This document shows, one piece after another, positions 28,660 through 35,543 of a stretch of DNA of 64,000 nt. The notes beneath the pieces are model-generated. The model worked only from the letters and a program-made list of their open reading frames with translations, did no database searches and had not been told where the DNA came from. The DNA is from Nitrosomonas sp. PY1 (GTDB lineage: Bacteria > Pseudomonadota > Gammaproteobacteria > Burkholderiales > Nitrosomonadaceae): positions 62,001 through 126,000 of the forward strand of contig NZ_BQXC01000001.1 in the NCBI RefSeq assembly GCF_022836435.1, read 5' to 3'. Each line of letters opens with the position of its first letter. The stretch's first letter is position 1. The position numbers and the translations under genes were made by a program.

Positions 28660-29580
28660 ATGGAATCAAGTCCGGTGATTAAAACACAATTGACCTGCAA
28701 GATTGAACTGCCGAAACACTACCACATTAACGCAATTCTAGCGTTTCATCAGCGTGACCCCCAAGCAATTGCAGAATATGTTAATGAGCATTCGCTAACC
28801 AAAGGGTTGCTTTGGAATGAGCAACCAGCTTGCTTGACCATCCATTTTCAATCCGGTGTCGCGCAAGCTCAGTTAACCCTTGATGGAACTGTAAACAACG
28901 GCGACTCTGCTTTACTGAGCAAGTATTTGCACCGATTATTGGGATTAACCCAAGCAATCGAGGAATTTGAGCAATGTTTTCGGAATCACCCTGAGTTAGG
29001 TCCTATGCTGCGTAAACAAACGGGGTTGCGAATTCCTACTACTTTTTCCGTTTTTGAAGCAATCAGCTGGGCGATCATTGGACAACAGATCAGTGTCAAC
29101 GCCGCCGTATCAATTCGGCGCAAACTAATTCGCTACACCGATATTTCACACTCAAGCGGATTATTGTGCTACCCAAATGCCGAACGCATCGCGCAACTGC
29201 GCGTAGAAGAACTGCGCAATTGCGGACTTTCCTTGACCAAAGCCGAAGCCTTGCTGACCGTCAGCCGTATGCTCTCAAATGGTGAATTACATTTCACAGA
29301 TGAATTTACGGTACCTCCCATCGACAGCCTACAGCGACAACTCGGTGCGGTTCGTGGTATCGGCCTTTGGACCATTAATTATGTTTTATTGCGTGGCTTT
29401 GGATGGCTTGATGCTTCATTACACGGCGATGTTGCCGTGCGTCGCGGTTTACAGAAACTTCTTGCTAGCCCTAACAAAATGAGTGAAAAGCAAGTACAGC
29501 AATGGTTGGAGCAATTTTCCCCTTGGCGTGCATTGGTCGCTGTGCATTTATGGTCATTAGGAAGTGTGATGGGAGCATAA
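28660..29580 (+). CDS. DNA-3-methyladenine glycosylase II (AlkA-like)
   Basis: A base-excision glycosylase of the HhH-GPD superfamily. The N-terminal AlkA-type domain (about 1-105) is followed by the helix-hairpin-helix domain, with the hairpin LGAVRGIGLWTINYVLLRGFG (about 240-260) and the catalytic Asp region WLDASLHGDVAVRRGL. No Ada or methyltransferase domain is attached. The start is uncertain: ATG 28660 is used, and a GTG ten codons upstream also fits. It ends 45 bp before cas1 on the same strand. Confidence 0.88.
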   Translation: MESSPVIKTQLTCKIELPKHYHINAILAFHQRDPQAIAEYVNEHSLTKGLLWNEQPACLTIHFQSGVAQAQLTLDGTVNNGDSALLSKYLHRLLGLTQAIEEFEQCFRNHPELGPMLRKQTGLRIPTTFSVFEAISWAIIGQQISVNAAVSIRRKLIRYTDISHSSGLLCYPNAERIAQLRVEELRNCGLSLTKAEALLTVSRMLSNGELHFTDEFTVPPIDSLQRQLGAVRGIGLWTINYVLLRGFGWLDASLHGDVAVRRGLQKLLASPNKMSEKQVQQWLEQFSPWRALVAVHLWSLGSVMGA

Positions 29581-29625
29581 GTCAATTGAATCACTAGTAT
29601 TGTTTCATAGTCAGGAGTGTTTTAA

Positions 29626-30576
29626 ATGGAGCAACTTACAGATTTAAAAGCAATATTACATTCCAAGCGGGCTAATATTTACTATTTGGAGAAATGCCGG
29701 GTAATGCAAAAAGACGGTCGTGTTCTCTATTTGACAGAAGCCAAGGACGAGCAGCTCTACTGGAATATTCCGATTGCCAATACCACAGTTATTTTATTAG
29801 GTACCGGCACTTCCATTACCCAAGCGGCAGTTCGTATGCTCGCATCTGCGGGTGTTTTGATCGGCTTTAGCGGTGGAGGTGGTACGCCACTACTAGCAGG
29901 TAGTGAAATCGAATGGTTGACACCGCAAAGTGAATACAGGCCGACCGAATACGTACAGGGATGGTTATCATTCTGGTTCGATGAAGCGAAACGATTGTGG
30001 GTTGCCAAACATTTTCAACTGATGCGCATCAATTACCTGCAAAATGTATGGAACAAGGATAAGGACCTGAAAAATGAAAATTTCTTTATCGACGATCAAG
30101 ATGTCATGCAGGCGTTTTCAGGTCTCTCAAACAAAGTCGAGCAAGCAAACAATGTCACTGAATTACTGTTGATCGAAGCTCAACTCACCAAAAACCTCTA
30201 CAAAATAGCCGTCAGCCGAACCCAGCAAAAAGATTTCGTGCGTAATTACGACAGCACCGACAGCGCCAATGCTTTTCTCAATCATGGTAATTACTTAGCT
30301 TACGGATTGGCTGCGGCTACACTTTGGGTATTGGGTATTCCGCACGGTTTTGCTGTGATGCACGGCAAAACCCGCCGAGGCGCATTGGTGTTCGATATCG
30401 CCGACCTCGTCAAAGACGCCATCGTCCTGCCTTGGGCTTTTGTTTGTGCCAAGGAAAAAATGAGTGAACAGGAATTCCGCCAGCAGATTCTGCAAAAGTT
30501 TACCGAACACAAGGCTTTGGATTTTATGTTTGGTCAGGTAAAAGCAACCGCTACAAATAATAGCGGTTGCTTTTAA
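29626..30576 (+). CDS. cas1: Cas1 (type I-F), CRISPR integrase
   Basis: Cas1 and Cas2 form the integrase that inserts new spacers. The 316-residue protein is the I-F form. The active-site residues appear as E184 (LLIEAQLTKNLYK), H246 (VMHGKTRRG) and D257/D260 (LVFDIADLVKD). A ribosome site (CAGGAGTG) precedes ATG 29626. The last ten or so residues (KATATNNSGCF) are encoded by the stem-loop of a terminator, so the gene's 3' end doubles as RNA structure. It is separated from cas2-3 by 330 bp that hold the CreTA-like module. Cas2 is fused to Cas3 downstream, as in all I-F systems. Confidence 0.97.
   Translation: MEQLTDLKAILHSKRANIYYLEKCRVMQKDGRVLYLTEAKDEQLYWNIPIANTTVILLGTGTSITQAAVRMLASAGVLIGFSGGGGTPLLAGSEIEWLTPQSEYRPTEYVQGWLSFWFDEAKRLWVAKHFQLMRINYLQNVWNKDKDLKNENFFIDDQDVMQAFSGLSNKVEQANNVTELLLIEAQLTKNLYKIAVSRTQQKDFVRNYDSTDSANAFLNHGNYLAYGLAAATLWVLGIPHGFAVMHGKTRRGALVFDIADLVKDAIVLPWAFVCAKEKMSEQEFRQQILQKFTEHKALDFMFGQVKATATNNSGCF
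30543..30574. terminator. Bidirectional terminator overlapping cas1 3' end
   Basis: AGCAACCGCTA (30543-30553) pairs perfectly with TAGCGGTTGCT (30561-30571) around a 7-base loop. A T-run follows on both strands (TTTT at 30571-30574 on plus; three to four T after 30543 on minus). It would end cas1 transcription and also the minus-strand crRNA-like transcript. It lies inside the last codons of cas1. Confidence 0.85.
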
Positions 30577-30597
30577 GCTGCCTGTACGGCAGATAAA
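30570..30597 (-). repeat. Degenerate I-F repeat, pseudo-repeat 2
   Basis: Read on the minus strand, this matches the array repeat at 22 of 28 positions. The whole Csy4 stem CTGCC/GGCAG is intact with loop GTACA. The changes lie in the 5' flank and the last bases of the handle region. Confidence 0.85.
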
Positions 30598-30622
30598 TCC
30601 AATTTATAACTAAGATTATATT

Positions 30623-30650
30623 TTTCTAAACTATCTGTACGATAGTAAAA
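30623..30650 (-). repeat. Degenerate I-F repeat, pseudo-repeat 1
   Basis: Read on the minus strand, this matches the array repeat at 19 of 28 positions. The stem is CTATC/GATAG: two pairs differ from the array repeat, and both changes are compensatory (G-C to A-T, C-G to T-A). The basal C-G and T-A pairs, which Csy4 reads, are kept. The handle is TTTAGAAA, 7 of 8 identical to the array's CTTAGAAA. Confidence 0.8.
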
Positions 30651-30654
30651 AGAT

Positions 30655-30682
30655 ATTAAATTAAGATTAAGTATTTTGTCAA
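30655..30682 (-). promoter_or_regulatory. Promoter of the crRNA-like RNA
   Basis: On the minus strand, a consensus -35 box TTGACA (30682-30677) is followed after 16 bases by TTTAAT (30660-30655), five of six to consensus; TAATAT at 18 bases is an alternative. The predicted start falls at about 30648, at the first bases of pseudo-repeat 1. The -35 box overlaps the pseudo-spacer target site. Confidence 0.75.
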
Positions 30683-30704
30683 TTTATAAATAAGATAATA
30701 TTGG
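30678..30704 (-). promoter_or_regulatory. Predicted Csy target site with CC PAM
   Basis: Positions 30702 down to 30678 (minus strand) match the pseudo-spacer at 21 of 25 bases, with mismatches at guide positions 6, 13, 24 and 25. The flanking 30704-30703 reads CC, the type I-F PAM. Positions 6 and 24 are among the every-sixth bases that are flipped out and unpaired in I-F complexes. The PAM touches the -35 box of the plus-strand promoter at 30705. Confidence 0.8.
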
Positions 30705-30733
30705 TTGTTAATTCTACTTACTTAGAGTATGCT
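30705..30733 (+). promoter_or_regulatory. Promoter of the 35-codon ORF (creT-like)
   Basis: TTGTTA (30705-30710) and TATGCT (30728-30733) are separated by exactly 17 bp, each four of six to the sigma70 consensus. An AT-rich stretch lies upstream and could act as an UP element; it is the same stretch that the pseudo-spacer matches. The predicted start is near 30740, 14 bases before the ATG. Confidence 0.7.
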
Positions 30734-30753
30734 AACTGACATATAAGGTAAGA

Positions 30754-30861
30754 ATGCAAATCCCGCTTTGTATGCGAGATCACTCTTCGAGCCTGTGGAT
30801 GTTATGCTTGGTTTGCATAATAGTCATAGAAATCAGGCTACTCTTAAATCTTGGCGGATGA
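30754..30861 (+). CDS. Putative 35-residue hydrophobic peptide (CreT-type toxin candidate)
   Basis: The ORF begins MQIPLCMRDHSSSLW and continues into a hydrophobic run, MLCLVCIIVIEIRLLLNL, ending Gly-Gly. One membrane helix (about residues 14-32) is likely, interrupted by one Glu and one Arg. A Shine-Dalgarno sequence TAAGG (30744-30748) sits 5 bases before ATG 30754, and a good promoter lies just upstream. A hairpin begins inside the last codons. Size and character fit small membrane toxins of type I toxin-antitoxin pairs; no homology to a named family is claimed. In the CreTA model its transcription would be held off by Csy plus the crRNA-like RNA. It could also be only a leader ORF for cas2-3. 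Confidence 0.55.
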   Translation: MQIPLCMRDHSSSLWMLCLVCIIVIEIRLLLNLGG

Positions 30862-30876
30862 AAGATAGCCTGATTT
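30830..30876 (+). terminator. Hairpin between the peptide ORF and cas2-3
   Basis: AAATCAGGCTA (30830-30840) pairs perfectly with TAGCCTGATTT (30866-30876) across a 25-base loop, and the 3' arm ends in TTTT. It overlaps the 3' part of the 35-codon ORF and lies about 30 bp before cas2-3. It may end the peptide transcript or attenuate cas2-3 expression. Confidence 0.55.
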
Positions 30877-30906
30877 TAACCCATTAGCACATTGGATGAA
30901 ATCGTT

Positions 30907-33900
30907 ATGATGGTTACTTTTGTGTCTGAGTGCGAGAAAAAAGCACTTAACAGAACTCGGCGTGTATTCGACGCATTCGCAAACCGTATCGGCAACAACA
31001 CCTGGCAAACCGTGATCACGGAAGAAGGATTGATCGCGGTCAAAACCCTACTGCGAAAAACCGCAACCAAAAATACTGCTGTTGCTTGTCATTGGATACG
31101 GTCGAGAAGCCGCAGCGAGTTGGTGTGGATTGTGGGGAATCGTAGGCGTTTCAATGCACAGGGAATTGTTCCCGTGAATTCCACAGCTAAGAACCTGCTT
31201 AATAGTCAATGGGAGAATAACTGGACTTATTTACCCGCTATCAAAGCGCTAGTAGCTATCTCTGCTTTGTTGCATGATTGGGGCAAGGCAACAGCTTTGT
31301 TTCAAGCCAAGCTCAAATCCGGAACTACCAAAGGTGATCCCTTACGTCATGAATGGATTTCTTGCTTGTTATTAAATGCTTTGGTTCGACATGCAGGTGA
31401 TAGTGATGAAGCCTGGTTAAGTCTATTGCAATCAGGTGAACTGAATGAGCAAACACTAAAAACAATTGTCACGCAGAATGCTACCAAGCCCATGGCTGAT
31501 TTACCCCCGCTGGCGCAACTGGTTGCTTGGTTGGTAGTTTCTCATCATCGTCTTCCGTTCCGCGTAAAACCTGAAAATGAAATTATTTCAGAAAGAGGTC
31601 AAAGTTCTTATAAGGAGCGGGATACGGTTCAACGAGTTTTGCAAAGCATCATGCCGGAGTGGGGCTATCAAAACAAATTCGACGAAATGGATTATAAGAA
31701 ACGTGTAGTCAGTTGTTTTGAGTTCCCCGGTGGCTTGCTTTCTCAATCTTCGCAATGGCTTAAATACTTGAAAAAATGGTCAACCCGCTTATTACAAGCA
31801 CAGCCGCAAATTCAGCAATTATTCGACAATGGCGCTCACCGTCTGCTGTTACACCATGCGCGTTTGTGCCTGATGTTGGGCGACCATTATTACTCGTCTT
31901 GTCCGGCTAAAAATGACTGGCAAAGTCTTGTAACACTGTTTGCAAATACTGATGATAAACGTAATTACAAACAAAAACTCGATGAGCATTTGGTCGGTGT
32001 TTGTGAGAATGCGCTGAAAATCAGTCAGACTCTGTCAAGATTTTCATCGGAAATGGAGTCAGCTTACGATATTAAAGCGCTCAAACAAAAAAGCCCTGCC
32101 GGGTACGAATGGCAGGATAAAGCCGTTGAAAATATCAAGCAATTCAAATTTCAACACGAAGCTATACGGGAACAAGGCTATGGCTGTTTTATTGTGAACA
32201 TGGCTAGTACCGGATGCGGTAAAACCATTGTCAATGCCAAGATCATGCGCGCCTTATCCGATGATGGTGAAAGCTTGCGTTACATTCTGGCTTTGGGTTT
32301 GCGGACGTTGACGCTGCAAACCGGAGACGAATACCGCTACCGCATCGGTTTGAAAAACGACGAATTGGCTGTTTTAATCGGTTCGGCGGCAGTTAAAGAG
32401 TTGCACGAGCAGGCACAGAAAAAGCATGAGCAAGAACCGGCTTTTGAGGAACTAGGCGCGGAATCGCTGGAACAATTATTAGAGGAAGATTTGCATTACG
32501 GCGATGCGCCTACCGCAGAATTTCTGGATGTTTTGTTTCCCGAAAAACACAAAGCAAAACACAAAGCCTTTTTATATAAACCGGTACTGGCTTGTACCAT
32601 CGATCATATCATTGCTGCTACCGAGATTTTACGTGGAGGGAAATATATTCTGCCTTGCCTGCGGTTGCTGTCATCGGATTTAGTGATTGATGAAGTCGAT
32701 GATTTCGACGGTGCCGATTTAGTCGCCATCGGCCGCCTGATTCATCTCGCCGGGATGCTCGGACGGAAAGTAATGATTTCCTCGGCCACTATTCCCCCGG
32801 CATTGGCGGAAGGTTTTTTTAATGCCTATCAGGCTGGATGGCAGTTGCATAGCCATTTTAAACAAGCAAGCCCCATAATTGCCTGCGCGTGGATTGATGA
32901 ATTTACCGCCCGCATGGAGCGAGTCGATCAGAGTGATGTAAAGAACCGTTGCTACCAGTATCAGAGCCTGCACCGGCAATTTATCGATAAACGGGTCATT
33001 AATTTGCAAAAACAGGTGGTCAAGCGTAAAGCTTTTATCGTACGTTGTGACGATTTGCTCTTGGAAAAAAATGATGAACAATCCCGGCAGCAGCGCTATT
33101 TTGAAAAAATCCGCCAAACCGTTTATCACCTTCATAGCAGTCATCATACGATTGATGCGAGAACCGGCAAGAAGGTGTCTTTTGGTGTCATCCGCACAGC
33201 GAATATTTCACCTTGCGTGGCGCTCACTCAATTTTTACTGCAAGCCGATTGGGAAGAAAACTACACTCCCAGAATCATGACTTATCACAGCCGACAGGTT
33301 TTGCTTTTGCGTCAGGGGCAGGAAAAGCACCTGGATAATGTATTAAAGCGTAAGGAAAAACCCGGTGAGATGCCGGAAGGATTAAAAGATCCTATTATCC
33401 GACATCACCTTGATAATACACATGCCGAGCATGTCATGTTTATCTTGGTAGCTACACCAGTCGAAGAAGTTGGGCGGGATCACGATTTCGATTGGGCGAT
33501 CATCGAGCCGTCTTCCTTCCGTTCCATTATTCAATTAGCCGGACGCGTGCGACGGCACCGGCAAGGCAGCGTCGAGCAAGCCAATATCGCTGTGATGCAA
33601 TATAACCTGAGTGCATTGCGCCGGGATGACAGACCGGCTTATTGCCGCCCCGGTTACGAAACGGCGAAAACGTTACGGTTGACAACGCATGACCTTTGCC
33701 AGTTGGTCGATGAAACTGCTTTAAACCATGTAGTCAATGCCGTTCCTCGTATCCAGCAACCTGAATCTATGCAGCCCAGCCAACGCTTGGCCGATTTGGA
33801 ACACCAAGCAATACACCTGGTATTAACGCAATACGATCAAAAAGGCCCGCAATGCTTACAAGCATGGCTTACCGAATGTTGGTGGTTGACTGCCGTACCG

Positions 33901-34260
33901 CAACAACTGAACCGGTTTCGTGAGAGCGAACCGGATATGAATTTGTATCTGGTTTGGCGAAACGGAAAAGCAGTGTTCTGTGAAAAGGACGAATGTGGCG
34001 AATTCATACTTCGCCAATCGAGAAATAACATTGCCAAAGCCGATGCAATGACGGAAACAATGCTCGGCAGATTGTGGCTAAAAAGAGATTACCAGCAAGC
34101 ATTGCTTGAGCAGACTGGTGTCGAGAGTCAATTCAACGCCGACATTGAGCAGTTAATTACAGAAAAATCGAAGCACTACGGAGAAATTACGTTTCCTAAA
34201 CGAGATAACGATGATCGCAAGTGGTTTTATTCGGATCAATTAGGTTTGTTTCAACTGTAA
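30907..34260 (+). CDS. cas3: Cas2-3 fusion (type I-F helicase-nuclease)
   Basis: The 1117-residue I-F Cas3 has Cas2 fused at its N-terminus (about 1-95; MVTFVSECEKKALNRTRRVFDAFA). An HD nuclease domain follows, with LLHDWGKAT (H123, D124), and an SF2 helicase with Walker A STGCGKT (about 435), DEVD (about 595), SSAT (about 623) and motif VI QLAGRVRRHRQG. It unwinds and degrades target DNA recruited by Csy-R-loop, and Cas2 takes part in spacer uptake. The start is taken as ATG 30907, so that the protein opens like other I-F Cas2-3; a TTG at 30892 is also in frame. All catalytic motifs look intact. Confidence 0.97.
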   Translation: MMVTFVSECEKKALNRTRRVFDAFANRIGNNTWQTVITEEGLIAVKTLLRKTATKNTAVACHWIRSRSRSELVWIVGNRRRFNAQGIVPVNSTAKNLLNSQWENNWTYLPAIKALVAISALLHDWGKATALFQAKLKSGTTKGDPLRHEWISCLLLNALVRHAGDSDEAWLSLLQSGELNEQTLKTIVTQNATKPMADLPPLAQLVAWLVVSHHRLPFRVKPENEIISERGQSSYKERDTVQRVLQSIMPEWGYQNKFDEMDYKKRVVSCFEFPGGLLSQSSQWLKYLKKWSTRLLQAQPQIQQLFDNGAHRLLLHHARLCLMLGDHYYSSCPAKNDWQSLVTLFANTDDKRNYKQKLDEHLVGVCENALKISQTLSRFSSEMESAYDIKALKQKSPAGYEWQDKAVENIKQFKFQHEAIREQGYGCFIVNMASTGCGKTIVNAKIMRALSDDGESLRYILALGLRTLTLQTGDEYRYRIGLKNDELAVLIGSAAVKELHEQAQKKHEQEPAFEELGAESLEQLLEEDLHYGDAPTAEFLDVLFPEKHKAKHKAFLYKPVLACTIDHIIAATEILRGGKYILPCLRLLSSDLVIDEVDDFDGADLVAIGRLIHLAGMLGRKVMISSATIPPALAEGFFNAYQAGWQLHSHFKQASPIIACAWIDEFTARMERVDQSDVKNRCYQYQSLHRQFIDKRVINLQKQVVKRKAFIVRCDDLLLEKNDEQSRQQRYFEKIRQTVYHLHSSHHTIDARTGKKVSFGVIRTANISPCVALTQFLLQADWEENYTPRIMTYHSRQVLLLRQGQEKHLDNVLKRKEKPGEMPEGLKDPIIRHHLDNTHAEHVMFILVATPVEEVGRDHDFDWAIIEPSSFRSIIQLAGRVRRHRQGSVEQANIAVMQYNLSALRRDDRPAYCRPGYETAKTLRLTTHDLCQLVDETALNHVVNAVPRIQQPESMQPSQRLADLEHQAIHLVLTQYDQKGPQCLQAWLTECWWLTAVPQQLNRFRESEPDMNLYLVWRNGKAVFCEKDECGEFILRQSRNNIAKADAMTETMLGRLWLKRDYQQALLEQTGVESQFNADIEQLITEKSKHYGEITFPKRDNDDRKWFYSDQLGLFQL

Positions 34261-34292
34261 AAAGTATATCGCAACCACAGAGGAATCTCATT

Positions 34293-35543
34293 ATGAGTCA
34301 GGACATTAATTCCTTTCTTGAGGAACGAAAGGTGAACTGGTTGAAAGCTCGAGTAAAAGCATCAATGAGCGATGAAGAGCAAGAAAATCTTGTTGCGGAA
34401 GCAAATGAGAAATTTTTCCCAGCTACTTGGCTACCAGATGCAGCCAAACGTGCTGCTTGGTTATCGATAGTCAGTCACCCGGGAAAATTTAGTCATCCAA
34501 GTGCAAAAACAACTTCAATTATCGCAATAGGTAAACCAAGACACGATGGCTATTTGCGAAGTGGTAATGTTGAGTATGAACTTGATGTGCTCGGTAACGC
34601 GGCTGCAATGGATGTATATAAATTCCTCAGCTTAACTATGGAAGATGGAGAAACCGTCTTACAACATTTGGAGCGTGATAGCCCTGAAATTCGGACTTTA
34701 TTAACTATGCAGACTGTCAGTTATGAGAGCCTTAAAGAAGGTTTTATGACTATCAAACAAACTGACGGTGAAAACAAAACCGATCAACTGGTTAAGCAGG
34801 TTTACTTTCCAGTCGATGATGCCTACCACTTGCTTTCTCTGATGACACCTTCGGGTTTGCTAACAAAGCTGAAAGCAAAAATCGATACTATGCGTTTCTC
34901 AGAAAAAACCCAGCAAGCTAGAGAGCATCGTAAAAAAAATGAGCATCACGAACATGGTTTTGAAGATTTGCTGGAACTTACGGTTACTGCGTATGGTGGT
35001 ACCAAACCACAAAATATCAGTGTTCTTAACAATCAAAATGCTGGATTGGCCTATTTATTGCCAAGCATTCCGCCTAATTTGCATCAACGCCAGATTCGAC
35101 TCCCCACAAGCAACTTTTTCAGAAATAGTTTGTGGCCACGGCAGTTCCAGGAGAGTTTCCAGACTCTGGATCGCCTCATCAAAAGTGGCATCAATAACAA
35201 ACCGATTCGAGACGGTATTCACAACACACTTAAATTTTTGATTGACCAGGTTATGCAACGGGTATTCCAGATTCGTGCGATCGCTACAGGTTGGTCGGAG
35301 GCGGAGCATTACCGGAATTTACCACTCGCTCAGCGAATATGGCTAGACGATGCCAAACTGGAGCAACGACAGAATCATGATGATTGGCTGAAAGAGGTTG
35401 CAGCAGCTTTTGCCAAATGGCTATTGGATAGCTATGAGTATCTGCACAAAGACACTCAAGTGAAATTGAGTGACGACGAGTTGCTTGAAGTGAAAAAACT
35501 CATATCGGAAGCACTGAATAGCGACAAGGAGTTTTTCAAATGA
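34293..35543 (+). CDS. csy1: Csy1 (Cas8f), large subunit of I-F Cascade
   Basis: Csy1/Cas8f caps the 5' handle of crRNA and reads the CC PAM. ATG 34293 follows a ribosome site (GAGGAA) and opens MSQDINSFLEERKVNWLKARVK, as in other Csy1 proteins; the frame extends upstream into cas2-3, but that start has no support. 416 residues is near the family length. Its stop overlaps the csy2 start (ATGA), so the csy genes are translationally linked. Confidence 0.93.
   Translation: MSQDINSFLEERKVNWLKARVKASMSDEEQENLVAEANEKFFPATWLPDAAKRAAWLSIVSHPGKFSHPSAKTTSIIAIGKPRHDGYLRSGNVEYELDVLGNAAAMDVYKFLSLTMEDGETVLQHLERDSPEIRTLLTMQTVSYESLKEGFMTIKQTDGENKTDQLVKQVYFPVDDAYHLLSLMTPSGLLTKLKAKIDTMRFSEKTQQAREHRKKNEHHEHGFEDLLELTVTAYGGTKPQNISVLNNQNAGLAYLLPSIPPNLHQRQIRLPTSNFFRNSLWPRQFQESFQTLDRLIKSGINNKPIRDGIHNTLKFLIDQVMQRVFQIRAIATGWSEAEHYRNLPLAQRIWLDDAKLEQRQNHDDWLKEVAAAFAKWLLDSYEYLHKDTQVKLSDDELLEVKKLISEALNSDKEFFK

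Larger units (their letters stand above)
30538..30648 (-). ncRNA. Putative crRNA-like RNA (CreA/CreR-type) on the minus strand
   Basis: A predicted transcript of about 110 nt starts at or just inside pseudo-repeat 1, runs through a 25-nt pseudo-spacer (30598-30622) and pseudo-repeat 2, and ends at the bidirectional terminator. Csy4-style cutting after each hairpin would give an RNA of about 53 nt: an 8-nt handle UUUAGAAA, the 25-nt guide and a 20-nt hairpin end. The normal form made from the array would be 60 nt with handle CUUAGAAA. The guide matches a site just upstream of the creT-like promoter. The role (antitoxin or autorepressor) is inferred from this architecture; transcription is not shown by sequence alone. 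Confidence 0.75.

Noticed and set aside
30574-30650. The two hairpins after cas1 as chance inverted repeats or ordinary terminators
   Set aside because: They keep not only stems but also repeat-specific loop and handle bases (TTTAGAAA, CTTA), spacing like a repeat-spacer-repeat unit, and a promoter placed at the first hairpin; chance is unlikely.
30754-30861. Assignment of the 35-residue peptide to the Hok family
   Set aside because: Only a general hydrophobic likeness; the Hok C-terminal conserved part is missing.
30892-30906. TTG start for cas2-3 at 30892
   Set aside because: I-F Cas2-3 proteins begin directly with the Cas2 strand, as from ATG 30907; not excluded.
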